Assembly (NCBI GenBank): GCA_017617805.1
Contig: JAFZVN010000035.1
Span: 1 to 64,000 of the forward strand
Reading direction: 5' to 3'
Source: Bacteroidaceae bacterium
GTDB taxonomy: Bacteria > Bacteroidota > Bacteroidia > Bacteroidales > Bacteroidaceae
Length of the DNA: 64,000 nucleotides
Made by a program: the position numbers and the translations under genes. Positions 42,212 through 49,928 of this stretch are shown here, one piece after another. The stretch's first letter is position 1, and every line of letters starts with the position of its first letter. The notes under the pieces are model-generated. The model searched no databases. It was not told the origin of the DNA and worked only from the letters and a program-made list of their open reading frames with translations.

Positions 42212-43411
42212 CTAGTCCAAGAATTCTTCAATTCTCCGCAACGCGGTTTGCATTTTCTCATCTTTTGCACAAAGTGAAATGCGGATGTATCGCTTGCCGT
42301 TGCTGCCAAAGATGAAGCCTGGGGTGATGAAGACACGAGCCTCATGCAGCACCTTCTCCGTCAGATCTTCCACATCAGCGATGCTGTCTGGGATGCGTCC
42401 CCACAGGAACATACCCTGTTGCGATGGGTCGAACGTGCAGCCAAGCGTGGTCATAATCTGCTCGGCAATCTTGCGACGAGAGGCGTATGTCTCGATGTTG
42501 GCTTGAGTGTGCCATGCCTCACTATTCTCAAGAGCCTTAGCTGCAGCCAACTGCATCGGACGGAACGTACCTGAATCGATGTTGCTCTTGATCTTCAGAA
42601 TCCACTGCACGAAAGTGCTGTTCGTAGCGAGCATACCCACACGCCAGCCTGGCATATTGTGGCTCTTCGACATCGAGTTGAATTCGATGCAGCAGTCCTT
42701 CGCACCTTCCACCTGCAAGATGCTCAGGTGCTCGTCCCTATTCAGAATGAAGGAATATGGGTTGTCGTTCACCACCACGATGTTGTGTTTCTTGGCAAAC
42801 GCCACAATCTTCTCATACAATTCACGAGTGGCACGACCACCAGTCGGCATATTGGGATAGTTCGTCCACATCAAACGGAATTTACCATTTGACGATTTAC
42901 AATTTACAATTTTTTCCAGCTGCTCGAAGTCAGGCTGCCAGCCGTTGCTCTCCATCAGGTCATAGTTCACGATTTCCTGACCGAGAATCTTGCTGAGCGA
43001 CGTGTAGGTGGGATAGCCTGGATTTGGCACCAGCACCTTGTCACCAGGGTTGCAAAACGCCAAAGTCACATGCAGAATACCCTCCTTACTGCCGATGAGC
43101 GGTTGAATCTCTGTGGCAGGATCCAGTTCCACACCATACCATCTTTTGTAGAAGCCTGCCATCGCCTTCCTCAGTTCAGGGATGCCGACCGTAGGCTGAT
43201 AGCCATGCACATCAGGGCGCTTGGCATTCTCGCAGAGCACGTCAATGGTTTCAGGACTGGGTGGCATATCGGGCGAACCAATAGCCAGAGAGATGATATC
43301 CTTTCCCTCAGCGTTCAATTTCGCCACCTCCTTGAGTTTTCTCGAAAAGTAGTACTCGCTCACGAGCGACAGGCGCTCAGCGGGTTGTATCTTACATTGT
43401 TTGTCTTCCAT
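42212..43411 (-). CDS. PLP-dependent class I aminotransferase, probably aromatic
   Basis: A 399-residue fold-type I aminotransferase. Motifs: SLAIGSPDMPP, PLIGSKEGI, MWTNYPNMPTG, VVVNDNPYSFI and the PLP lysine Lys249 in SMSKSHNMPGW; RVGML follows. By operon context it probably transaminates phenylpyruvate and 4-hydroxyphenylpyruvate (or prephenate) to the amino acids; the exact substrate is inferred. Its start overlaps the pheA 3' end by 20 bp. Oddity: residues 167-177 (KIVNCKSSNGK) are translated from an intergenic repeat word (42881-42916). Confidence 0.88.
   Translation of the reverse strand: MEDKQCKIQPAERLSLVSEYYFSRKLKEVAKLNAEGKDIISLAIGSPDMPPSPETIDVLCENAKRPDVHGYQPTVGIPELRKAMAGFYKRWYGVELDPATEIQPLIGSKEGILHVTLAFCNPGDKVLVPNPGYPTYTSLSKILGQEIVNYDLMESNGWQPDFEQLEKIVNCKSSNGKFRLMWTNYPNMPTGGRATRELYEKIVAFAKKHNIVVVNDNPYSFILNRDEHLSILQVEGAKDCCIEFNSMSKSHNMPGWRVGMLATNSTFVQWILKIKSNIDSGTFRPMQLAAAKALENSEAWHTQANIETYASRRKIAEQIMTTLGCTFDPSQQGMFLWGRIPDSIADVEDLTEKVLHEARVFITPGFIFGSNGKRYIRISLCAKDEKMQTALRRIEEFLD
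42881..42916. repeat. Intergenic word inserted in frame in the aminotransferase gene
   Basis: On the minus strand: AAAATTGTAAATTGTAAATC, then GTCAAATGGTAAA, a phrase typical of Bacteroidota non-coding DNA (a related GATAATTGTAAATTGTG lies at the xylanase/uvrA boundary, 14584-14600). It encodes KIVNCKSSNGK between DFEQLE and FRLMWTNYPNMP, where homologues as I recall them have a short loop. Confidence 0.6.
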
Positions 43412-44234
43412 CTTTATATTCTCCTAATATCTTGAATTCTTTGGTCAATGGTATAATCGCATCAATCGATTGGCGATAGCGTGTCAGGTCATCGTAGAGC
43501 ACATCCACATAGAAGAGGTATTCCCACTCCTTGCCGATGATGGGCAACGACTGAATCTTCGTCAGGTTGATGTGGTAGAAAGACAGGATGGCAAGCACAT
43601 GGCTCAGCGAACCCTCCTCATGAGGCAACGAGAACACGATACTGGCCTTGTTAGCCTCAGTCAGCGGACGGAGCAAGTCAGCCTTGTTGGGGTTCGATAC
43701 CACGAGGAAGCGAGTGAAGTTGTGCTTGTTGTCCTCGATGTGGTCTTCCAACACCTTCAGCCCATACAGCCGTGCAGCCTCCGCATGACAGATGGCAGCC
43801 CAACCACGCTTCTTCCCATCGCCTATCATCTTCGCACTACCAGCCGTATCTTCAGCCTCCACATGTTTAATCATCGGATGCTTCTCGAGGAAATGGCGAC
43901 ACTGCATCAATGCCACAGGATGAGAGTGAATCTCAGTGATGGTGTCCCAGTCATCCTCAGGCAGACAACAGATGCAGTGTGTGATGTGCAGCTTATGTTC
44001 CCCCACGATGGTAGCACCCGAATCCCTCAGCAGTTCGTAGTTGTGCAGCAACGAGCCGGCGATGGTATTCTCGATGGCCAGCATACCGATGGCGGTTGGA
44101 TCCTGCTTCATGGAAGCAAATACCTCCTCAAACGTCGAGCAGCACACCAATTGCACCTGCTGCCCCTCGAAGTAGAGATGGGCGGCAATGTCATGAAACG
44201 ACCCTACCAAACCTTGTATCGCAATCTTTCTCAT
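43392..44234 (-). CDS. pheA: Prephenate dehydratase with ACT domain
   Basis: A 280-residue enzyme that turns prephenate into phenylpyruvate. Catalytic domain about 1-185: IAIQGLVGSFHDIAAHLYF, GMLAIENTIAGSLLHNYELL, and the catalytic TRF in HNFTRFLVV. ACT domain about 197-275: KASIVFSLPHEEGSLSHVLA and NLTKIQSLPI, the phenylalanine-sensing site (the usual ESRP is QSLP here). First structural gene of the aromatic operon; its start codon lies 20 nt after the attenuator hairpin. Regulation is likely both allosteric (ACT) and by attenuation. Confidence 0.94.
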   Translation of the reverse strand: MRKIAIQGLVGSFHDIAAHLYFEGQQVQLVCCSTFEEVFASMKQDPTAIGMLAIENTIAGSLLHNYELLRDSGATIVGEHKLHITHCICCLPEDDWDTITEIHSHPVALMQCRHFLEKHPMIKHVEAEDTAGSAKMIGDGKKRGWAAICHAEAARLYGLKVLEDHIEDNKHNFTRFLVVSNPNKADLLRPLTEANKASIVFSLPHEEGSLSHVLAILSFYHINLTKIQSLPIIGKEWEYLFYVDVLYDDLTRYRQSIDAIIPLTKEFKILGEYKDGRQTM

Positions 44235-44254
44235 ATATTATATATAAAGTATAA

Positions 44255-44276
44255 GCCCCACTCATCAGAGCGGGGC
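44255..44276 (-). terminator. Attenuator terminator before pheA
   Basis: Minus-strand GCCCCGCTC-TGAT-GAGTGGGGC: a 9-bp stem with one G-T pair, followed by TTATACTTTATAT. The 5' arm contains CCCGCTCT (44267-44274), exactly complementary to AGAGCGGG at 44329-44336, the first eight bases from the end of the leader stop codon. The two pairings exclude each other, as in amino acid attenuators. Confidence 0.85.
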
Positions 44277-44335
44277 CGTATTGTTATTCTCTATGTATCT
44301 TTCTCATGATTGATTAAACACACAACTACCCGCTC

Positions 44336-44392
44336 TTACTTCTTGCTAAAGTAAAAGTAAAAATAGTAATATGCGTTAAACAATGATTTCAT
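44336..44392 (-). CDS. Aromatic leader peptide of the pheA operon
   Basis: An 18-codon frame: MKSLFNAYYYFYFYFSKK. Eight successive codons are Tyr or Phe (YYYFYFYF) and 9 of 18 overall are aromatic. It lies between the promoter (44418-44448) and the attenuator hairpin (44255-44276) of the Phe/Tyr operon. Its stop codon overlaps by one base the AGAGCGGG antiterminator arm. Expected logic: when charged Tyr-tRNA or Phe-tRNA is short the ribosome stalls in the aromatic run, the antiterminator arm stays free and pairs with CCCGCTCT, and transcription goes on; with plenty, the ribosome reaches the stop, covers the arm, and the terminator forms. The reading is direct; the mechanism is inference by analogy with enterobacterial pheL-type leaders. 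Confidence 0.88.
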   Translation of the reverse strand: MKSLFNAYYYFYFYFSKK

Positions 44393-44417
44393 CTCGTCTC
44401 TTGGTCTAAAACCGCTG

Positions 44418-44448
44418 CAAAATTACACACTTTTCACAAATCCACCAA
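44418..44448 (-). promoter_or_regulatory. Promoter of the aromatic operon
   Basis: Minus strand: TTG at 44448-44446, 20 bp, TAATTTTG at 44425-44418. Transcription would begin near 44411, giving a leader of about 178 nt that includes the peptide and attenuator. Confidence 0.8.
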
Positions 44449-44486
44449 CACTTTTACAAGAAAAATGCTGATTCAGTAGAAAAAAG

Positions 44487-44517
44487 TTGGTAAAAAGTGG
44501 AAAATGTTATACCTTTG
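44487..44517 (+). promoter_or_regulatory. Divergent promoter for the 44558 gene
   Basis: TTG at 44487-44489, 20 bp, TACCTTTG at 44510-44517, 40 bp before the start. Its -33 box lies about 40 bp from that of the aromatic operon, so the two could influence each other. Confidence 0.75.
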
Positions 44518-44557
44518 TGCAACAATTTTTACGAATTACTAATACATTATCAATGAT

Positions 44558-45067
44558 ATGAACGAAAGAATATGGAAATTGGGCGAGGTAGTAGATCTTC
44601 CCCGAAAGAGCAATCCTTTGAAGAAAGACGGTCAGAACACGTATGAGCACCTGACCGATTCCAAGTACGTGTGCATCCGCGAGGCAGAAAACGGCCTGCG
44701 TGGCATCTTGGTGAAGATGATTGGCAGGGTTGAAGAGAAAGACATCATGAACATCGCAGGTGAACCCTTCTGTATGGATGACAAGGAAGAGAGCTCTGAG
44801 CGCAACGTGTACTACAGTTATCCCTTCCCCACCCTCGAAGAACTGAAAGAAGTCCTCACCATCGTCCGTGCCAACGACAAGCTCTGGCAACAGCTGAACG
44901 ATGCAGGCATGCTCATCAACCCCGACGGCACCTTCTGGATCAAGGAAATGAAACAGAAGTTCTTTGCAAAGAATAAGCCCCAATACTATGACCCCAAGAC
45001 CAAGTTCGTGGAGACAGCTTCCGAACCCGAGGAAAACCATCGTCGCCTCACCATCGTCTATTTCTAA
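44558..45067 (+). CDS. Conserved hypothetical protein
   Basis: A 169-residue soluble protein starting MNERIWKLGEVVDLPRKSNP. No signal peptide, one Cys-containing strand (YVCIREAENGLRGILVKMIG), and a helix LEELKEVLTIVRAND; the C-terminus is basic. I recall similar proteins only as uncharacterised Bacteroidota genes. Its own promoter and its terminator make it a single-gene unit beside the aromatic operon. Confidence 0.6.
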   Translation: MNERIWKLGEVVDLPRKSNPLKKDGQNTYEHLTDSKYVCIREAENGLRGILVKMIGRVEEKDIMNIAGEPFCMDDKEESSERNVYYSYPFPTLEELKEVLTIVRANDKLWQQLNDAGMLINPDGTFWIKEMKQKFFAKNKPQYYDPKTKFVETASEPEENHRRLTIVYF

Positions 45068-45086
45068 CTCCAATCTTCATACAAAA

Positions 45087-45125
45087 CACAGCCTCCGAAC
45101 ACTCGGGGGCTGTGGTTTTATTTTC
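45087..45125 (+). terminator. Intrinsic terminator of the 44558 gene
   Basis: CACAGCC(T)CCGA (45087-45098) pairs with TCGG(G)GGCTGTG (45103-45114), loop ACAC, then GTTTTATTTT. Confidence 0.85.
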
Positions 45126-45155
45126 AGAATAGCAAGAAAAGGATGATGCAATAGT

Positions 45156-45503
45156 TTATAGAACTGCCACTTTCTTCAATTCATTACTGATGGCACGATT
45201 GATAAAATCGTTGATAGTTGTGCCTGTTGCAGCCACAAAAGCCGCCACACGAGAATGCAAATCCGATGACATTCTCAGATTCAATTTACCGCTATACGGC
45301 TTTGCAGGTTCAATGCCATCAGCCTTGCAGCCCTCAAGATAACTATCCACACCAGCCTCAAAGTCTTTGCGCAACTCGTCAAGCGTCTGACCCTCATACA
45401 CAATCAGATCCTTGCTCATGCCCTGCACTTTACCGAACAGGCAGTTATCCTCTTTGCTGTATTCCACGCTACCCTTGTAGCCCTTATATTCCAAGAAATC
45501 CAT
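45156..45503 (-). CDS. hicB: HicB-family antitoxin
   Basis: A 115-residue antitoxin. Residues 1-60 have the HicB RNase-H-like fold pattern (YKGSVEYSKEDNCLFGKVQG, YEGQTLDELRKDFEAGVDSYL); residues 70-110 form a ribbon-helix-helix DNA-binding domain (LNLRMSSDLHSRVAAFVA, TTINDFINRAISNEL). It should neutralise the HicA RNA-cleaving toxin and repress the shared promoter. Second in the pair, 12 bp after hicA. Confidence 0.9.
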   Translation of the reverse strand: MDFLEYKGYKGSVEYSKEDNCLFGKVQGMSKDLIVYEGQTLDELRKDFEAGVDSYLEGCKADGIEPAKPYSGKLNLRMSSDLHSRVAAFVAATGTTINDFINRAISNELKKVAVL

Positions 45504-45515
45504 AATATCTCCTCC

Positions 45516-45776
45516 TTATTTAATATAACCATTATTTTTCAGATGCTGGTAGATTGTCTTCACCATCCATTCCTTCATGATGCTTCCAGGATGTGGACGA
45601 TGGATGTCGATATATGCGCCAGTCTTTTCATTCTTGAATCTCACTCGGGAACCAGAAGTGGAACCCTTTGTATGTTCCTGATAGCCGAAGTGAGCCAAGA
45701 GACTCAACGTTTCCTCATACGTAAAATCCTTCGGTCTCTTCTTAAATCGTTCTATCAATTTTTCTTTTGACCCCAT
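45516..45776 (-). CDS. hicA: HicA-family mRNA interferase toxin
   Basis: An 86-residue toxin of the double-stranded RNA-binding-like HicA fold: DFTYEETLSLLAHFGYQEH, then KGSTSGSRVRF and IDIHRPHPGSIMKEW, ending IYQHLKNNGYIK. The catalytic His that many HicA proteins carry after GS (GSH) is Ser/Thr here, as in the related GSTSGSRVRF subgroup, so the catalytic residue may differ. Toxin first, antitoxin second, as is usual for hicAB. Confidence 0.88.
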   Translation of the reverse strand: MGSKEKLIERFKKRPKDFTYEETLSLLAHFGYQEHTKGSTSGSRVRFKNEKTGAYIDIHRPHPGSIMKEWMVKTIYQHLKNNGYIK

Positions 45777-45795
45777 AGTTCTGGTGATTTTGGTG

Positions 45796-45827
45796 CAAAG
45801 GTACCAAATTTAGTACTAACCACCAAA
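45796..45827 (-). promoter_or_regulatory. hicAB promoter with palindromic operator
   Basis: Minus strand TTTG (45827-45824), 20 bp, TACCTTTG (45803-45796). Within the spacer sits the perfect palindrome TTAGTACTAA (45810-45819), flanked by TTTGG repeats on both sides: a likely HicB operator that would block RNA polymerase. Confidence 0.7.
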
Positions 45828-45980
45828 TGTTTATACATTTTTTAACAGAAAAAAAGAAACAATTGATTCTCACCTATTATCCTCCATCATACATCAAAAC
45901 GCCCTGTTCATCGCAATTGTCCGACGGAATTAAATTTTTTTAATTGTTGCAGACAAATGGACTTCACCACTCTCAAGCAG

Positions 45981-46028
45981 CCTCACCACCCACTGATGTC
46001 ATCCATATCAGACACTCGATTCTTGATG
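45981..46028. repeat. Direct repeat copy 1 (DMDDI tail)
   Basis: ATGTCATCCATATCA and GATTCTTGA-x-GGAAT recur in the same order at 46461-46510. On the minus strand they encode SIKNRVSDMDDISGW here and SLKNLVYDMDDINGV there, so they are homologous gene ends, flanking the RhuM remnant. Confidence 0.65.
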
Positions 46029-46308
46029 GAATCAGTCAGATTGATGAAAAAGTGGTAGCCGGTGATGCGTTCCACCAAACGTCCGATTCAGTTGTCAAAT
46101 AATACTTGACAACTGAATCCATATCCAACTCTCTTTCTTTCAGTATGTTAATAACATGATGACTTATGGTCTGTTTGGAGGTGGCAAAAAGTTCAGCCAT
46201 CTGCTGTTGATTCAGCCAAATCTTGCCGTCATGGGCATACAACGCCACAGATGCCTTTCCATCGGTGGTGTTGTATATGATGATATTTGAATCATTCTCC
46301 AATCTCAT
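45983..46308 (-). pseudogene. Broken RhuM-family gene
   Basis: The first 75 residues (IIIYNTTDGKASVALYAHDG, WLNQQQMAELFATSKQTIS, ILKERELDMDSVVKYYLTT) match the N-terminus of the RhuM-type family (virulence protein RhuM, found in genomic islands and Fic or restriction clusters). After TESDVWW the frame turns into an unrelated end and stops at 46036, while another frame through the same bases reads RLVERITGYHFFINLTDSIK then NRVSDMDDISGW, stop at 45983. This is the scar of a large internal deletion with a frameshift. It still has a promoter (46402-46433). Confidence 0.7.
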
Positions 46309-46401
46309 AAATCACACATAAATGACTTTGTAGGGTTGATTATTTGCTTGCTCAATAAGTATTTTATGTTTATAGGTTGTGCCATATTCTTATTTCTGTT
46401 G

Positions 46402-46433
46402 CAAAGGTATAAAATAAAAACAACTCATGCAAA
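46402..46433 (-). promoter_or_regulatory. Promoter of the RhuM remnant
   Basis: Minus strand TTTG at 46433-46430, 20 bp, TACCTTTG at 46409-46402; fits the consensus exactly. Confidence 0.7.
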
Positions 46434-46515
46434 TTTTTCTGCGTGAGTTGTATCATAATAGCCTCCTACCCCATTTATGTCATCCATATCATATACCAGA
46501 TTCTTGAGGGAATAT
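46425..46515 (-). pseudogene. C-terminal fragment of a lost gene (DMDDI tail copy 2)
   Basis: Minus-strand frame SLKNLVYDMDDINGV followed by GGYYDTTHAEKFA and a TGA at 46425. It has no start codon or upstream body. It matches the tail at 45983-46030, so it is probably the 3' end of a sister gene removed by deletion. Confidence 0.55.
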
Positions 46516-46530
46516 CCCAACCTAAAAACC

Positions 46531-46563
46531 AGCGAAAACAAGAGATACGACTCGTTTTTCGCT
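46531..46563. terminator. Hairpin at the end of the kinase-FHA operon
   Basis: AGCGAAAA (46531-46538) pairs with TTTTTCGCT (46555-46563), with A/T-rich flanks on both sides. Located 35 bp after the stop of the ABC permease gene. Confidence 0.6.
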
Positions 46564-46597
46564 GATTTTTGAAGACCGTATAATCAAAGAGGATTCT

Positions 46598-48172
46598 TCA
46601 ATCTCTATCATATATCAAGTCACCAGGGGTCTTGCTCAACATACGGGACATAACGATTGAAACAGTGAAGATGGTAGAAACAACCACTATGGCCGTTGCC
46701 ACGTACGTTGTGGTATTCCACAATGAAAGATAATTGAACCCTTCTTTTTCAACACCAACAATCGGAAGCAATCCCTGTATGCACCATGTTATAAGAAGAG
46801 CTAAAACCACCGCAGAGCAAACTATCATCACCAGAATCAGAACATAAATATGTATTAATTCATTTGCATTCATTCCAAACGCCTTAAATGTACCAATGTT
46901 ACGTTTTACCTTCTGGAAATAACTTTGGAGCATATTAACCAAGAACATAATGATACAAACTAACGAGAAGATAACCATTGCACCAGAAAGAATCGCAGCC
47001 ATCACAGTCACAGCATTGAAGTTTTCTTTGGAATGAACTTGCTCCATTTCTAGTTGTATACCATGTCTCTTCGCAAATGTCTCAAATTCACGTATGTGGT
47101 TGAGGGAATTGAATTCAACGGAAAGGAAAGAACTACGAGGAGAAGGGTGTTCTTCAGTGACCAATTTATGCACTCGTCGGACATCTTCAATATTGAAATG
47201 TTCCTCAATTTGATTTGCAATATCTTGGAAAACTTTTCTTGGCATACGTTCGTCTCCAATCTCAATCTTCCATATGTTGCCAGGTTTCCACGATTTTACA
47301 GACGAATAATAATCGTTGGCATTCAAAAGAGTGGCTTGTAAAGAATCTGGAACAATCTTCTTAATGAATTGCTCAAAGTTCTCCTTCCCGACCTTTTCTG
47401 ACACATAAAAAGCCAATTGATGCAAGTACTCTGGTTCGTGCTCTTTAAAATCAAAAGGATGAGTGTGGTCATTATAATGCTGCTGCTCATAGAAGAAGTT
47501 GGCAGACATCATATCTACATTATTGGGCAACTTTTTCACAACAGCTAAAACAGGAATAGCAACAGGATAGAAGTCTGACCGGTTTTCACCTTCGCCCTGT
47601 GTAACCACCTTCAACCCCAAGCTATCTGCCCCATCATTTACAGCCAAATAATTAATATATGCAGGCAAATGTTCCTCATCATAACCAATTCGTTTAATGG
47701 CATCCATAGTGATGATAAAACCTAAAGTCTTGTCATCCAACAGAGTGGTATCCACTTCACATCCTTCCACCACATTACTTTCTGCTAGGATGGCTGATAC
47801 TAATGGAGTTTTGATGTTCTCAAAGAAACGGGCACTAAAATACTGTACTTTCTCTCCTGTTCCTGTAATATTGTAATTAGTGTATTGATCCATAAGAACA
47901 TTCTGATAATCGAATCTTTTCTTATTCTCATCAAGATAAAGAGAATCTCGAAAATCATTGAAACGTTCATCATCAGTAGATTTAACAATACTAACCCAAT
48001 TCGTAAAAGGGTCTTCCATTTTATCTCGGAGATAAATCATGCTACCTTCACTAAAGGCAATACTTGCAAAGGTGGCCACCAACACGATGGTCAACAACCA
48101 TAGGTTTGTCCCTCTTTTACCCAACACCTCTTTGGCTTCACGAGCCATTAGTAACTTAAGATATTGTTTCAT
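46598..48172 (-). CDS. FtsX/MacB-type ABC transporter permease
   Basis: A 524-residue inner-membrane permease. Topology: one N-terminal span (LWLLTIVLVATFASIAF, about 25-41), a large periplasmic domain (about 45-385), then three C-terminal spans (VMAAILSGAMVIFSLVCIIM, VLILVMIVCSAVVLALLI, TYVATAIVVVSTIFTVSIVM). This is the type VII/MacB fold, whose members move signals or force across the membrane, for lipoprotein release, toxin export or cell-wall enzyme control, not classical import. It starts 8 bp after the ATPase gene and ends the operon. Confidence 0.87.
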   Translation of the reverse strand: MKQYLKLLMAREAKEVLGKRGTNLWLLTIVLVATFASIAFSEGSMIYLRDKMEDPFTNWVSIVKSTDDERFNDFRDSLYLDENKKRFDYQNVLMDQYTNYNITGTGEKVQYFSARFFENIKTPLVSAILAESNVVEGCEVDTTLLDDKTLGFIITMDAIKRIGYDEEHLPAYINYLAVNDGADSLGLKVVTQGEGENRSDFYPVAIPVLAVVKKLPNNVDMMSANFFYEQQHYNDHTHPFDFKEHEPEYLHQLAFYVSEKVGKENFEQFIKKIVPDSLQATLLNANDYYSSVKSWKPGNIWKIEIGDERMPRKVFQDIANQIEEHFNIEDVRRVHKLVTEEHPSPRSSFLSVEFNSLNHIREFETFAKRHGIQLEMEQVHSKENFNAVTVMAAILSGAMVIFSLVCIIMFLVNMLQSYFQKVKRNIGTFKAFGMNANELIHIYVLILVMIVCSAVVLALLITWCIQGLLPIVGVEKEGFNYLSLWNTTTYVATAIVVVSTIFTVSIVMSRMLSKTPGDLIYDRD

Positions 48173-48180
48173 CTTCCACT

Positions 48181-49059
48181 CTATTTTTTGCGTAAGAAAT
48201 TCTCAAAATTATCAGCAGAATAGTTATCCATTCCATTGCTCCATCCATCCTCTCTATGATCCATAGGAGTATAAACACAAGATTCATCAATCACACCATA
48301 TGAAATATCCTCATCATCCTCATGCTTTTTCGGACGGATACATTTACGTATCTTGATGATGACATCTGCAAACGTAACAGCCAAATGCATATCATGGCTC
48401 ACGATAATAGCACTGGCTCCTTCGTGCTCATCTAATTTCTTATCTAAAATCTCCATCACACGCACCGCATTCTCTGCATCCAAGTTTCCCGTTGGCTCAT
48501 CACCAAAGAGCACCGTGAAGTCTGGTAAAATAGCACGAGCAAATGCCAGACGTTGTTGCTGACCTCCTGAGAGCTCTTGCGCCATACGTTTCTCATCCAC
48601 ATGATCAAGGCCCAAGTCCTCAAGAACCTTTTTTGTCCTTTGGAAACTGGAGAATCGTGAGAATCCCTGCAACATTCGAGTAAAAGCGATGTTCTCGAAT
48701 GCAGTAAAGTTCTTCATCAGATTGGTACTCTGAAAAATAAAACTATAATGCTTTAATCGGAAATCCGACAATGTCTTATCGCTTTTCTTCCACAATCCTT
48801 TCAAATCTATTTCTTTCTCGTCCGAATCAAAAAACACGAAGCGAGTTCCATTCTCTGGAACTATAGTATTATTCATCATACCAAGCGTTTCCAGAATAGT
48901 ACTTTTTCCGATACCAGACTCTCCCACAATGAATATTTTTTTACCACGTGGAATGGTCAAGTGCTCTATTTCAAGCACAACCTTAGATATTCCCTCTTTA
49001 TAATGTTTATCGTAGGAACATCGTAATTTTTCTATTTCAAAAAGTTTCATTTTCATCAT
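48181..49059 (-). CDS. ABC transporter ATP-binding protein (MacB/LolD/FtsE type)
   Basis: A 292-residue ATPase. Walker A GESGIGKST, Q-loop FIFQSTNL, signature LSGGQQQR, Walker B VLFGDEPTGNLD, H-loop SHD: all intact. It carries a longer C-terminal tail than usual (about residues 235-292, acidic, ending NFENFLRKK) that may contact a regulator. The start is one of the several ATGs in MMKMKLFEIEKL. Partner of the permease after it; 3 bp after the vWA remnant, so transcribed with the operon. Confidence 0.92.
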   Translation of the reverse strand: MMKMKLFEIEKLRCSYDKHYKEGISKVVLEIEHLTIPRGKKIFIVGESGIGKSTILETLGMMNNTIVPENGTRFVFFDSDEKEIDLKGLWKKSDKTLSDFRLKHYSFIFQSTNLMKNFTAFENIAFTRMLQGFSRFSSFQRTKKVLEDLGLDHVDEKRMAQELSGGQQQRLAFARAILPDFTVLFGDEPTGNLDAENAVRVMEILDKKLDEHEGASAIIVSHDMHLAVTFADVIIKIRKCIRPKKHEDDEDISYGVIDESCVYTPMDHREDGWSNGMDNYSADNFENFLRKK

Positions 49060-49062
49060 TTT

Positions 49063-49919
49063 TTAAGGTAAATCTTCCAACGGAAGCCAATACCATAATG
49101 TTTTATTTCGTTCTATAGAGAAATCGTATTTGTTTTCTCTGATTTTCTTCAGTTTATTATATTTAATTCCAAAATCCGTTATCATTCCATCAAACTCATC
49201 TTGTTTGACGATTTTTTCATCCATGATTTGGCTTAACGTCCTACCTTGTAGAGAATTCGGTTTAACATTTAAGCCTGTGATAAGTACCATAACTTCCTTG
49301 ACATCTTTTTCATCCATTTCATTTGGGGAAATGTCTGGAATCATGGAGCGAACCAACTCTTTCATTGCATCTACGTATGGCTTCCTGTTACCGGTATTGG
49401 CCGTGTTTATCACAGGCTGCAATTTCTCCATTAATTGGGCAAATTCATAAAAACTAATGAATAAGTTTTATTGTGTATTCCTGCTTCATCAGTCGGACAA
49501 GAACTCCAAAGAAGCAGATTTTTCATAGGGATCCATCCACGACATTTAGCACTTGTCGAAATGAGTGGGAATGTAATACCCTTCTGTTTTTCAGTATAGA
49601 CCAATGCATAGTCATTCTCAATTTGAGCGATACGAACTTGTTCATTGAATGTTAAGGTATCACATATTTCTCCTTGATTTGAAGGAAATGAATATGTGAT
49701 ATTTTGACTACGATCGCTATAGACAGTCCAATACTTGGAGAGTCGAGAAGACTGTCCCCAATTCTCTGAGTTCAGAAATCCGTTCACTTCAGACTCTTTA
49801 ATAAACCTTTTACTCAGAATAGAAGGCATGCCGACCCCACAAGTGTCTGGCAATTGCGGGGCGGCACACATCATGTGACTTACTACAGATAGAAGGAAGA
49901 AGTATATTATCTTTTTCAT
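49063..49919 (-). pseudogene. Decayed tandem duplicate of the vWA protein gene
   Basis: Two short frames on the minus strand correspond to the two ends of the next gene. Residues 1-160 (49919-49431: signal peptide, AAPQLPDTCGVG, KYWTVYSDRS, RGWIPMKNLLLWSSCPTDEA) match the N-terminus of the 49929-52301 product, and 122 residues (49431-49063: MEKLQPVINTANTGNRKPYV, MDEKDVKEVMVLI, ending WLPLEDLP) match its C-terminus. The middle of about 480 residues, including the vWA domain, is gone, and the junction is out of frame: the alternative frame reads EFAQLMEKLQP as in the parent. So this is a duplication, then an internal deletion with frameshift. Confidence 0.85.
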
Positions 49920-49928
49920 CTTTAGTTT

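Noticed and set aside
44284..44307. Second leader peptide (MRKIHRE) before pheA
   Set aside because: Only seven codons, no Tyr or Phe, and located between antiterminator and terminator arms; translation is doubtful.
49063..49919. Two separate functional genes
   Set aside because: Both match parts of the neighbouring vWA protein in order, and the alternative frame at the junction restores the parent sequence, so a decayed duplicate is simpler.
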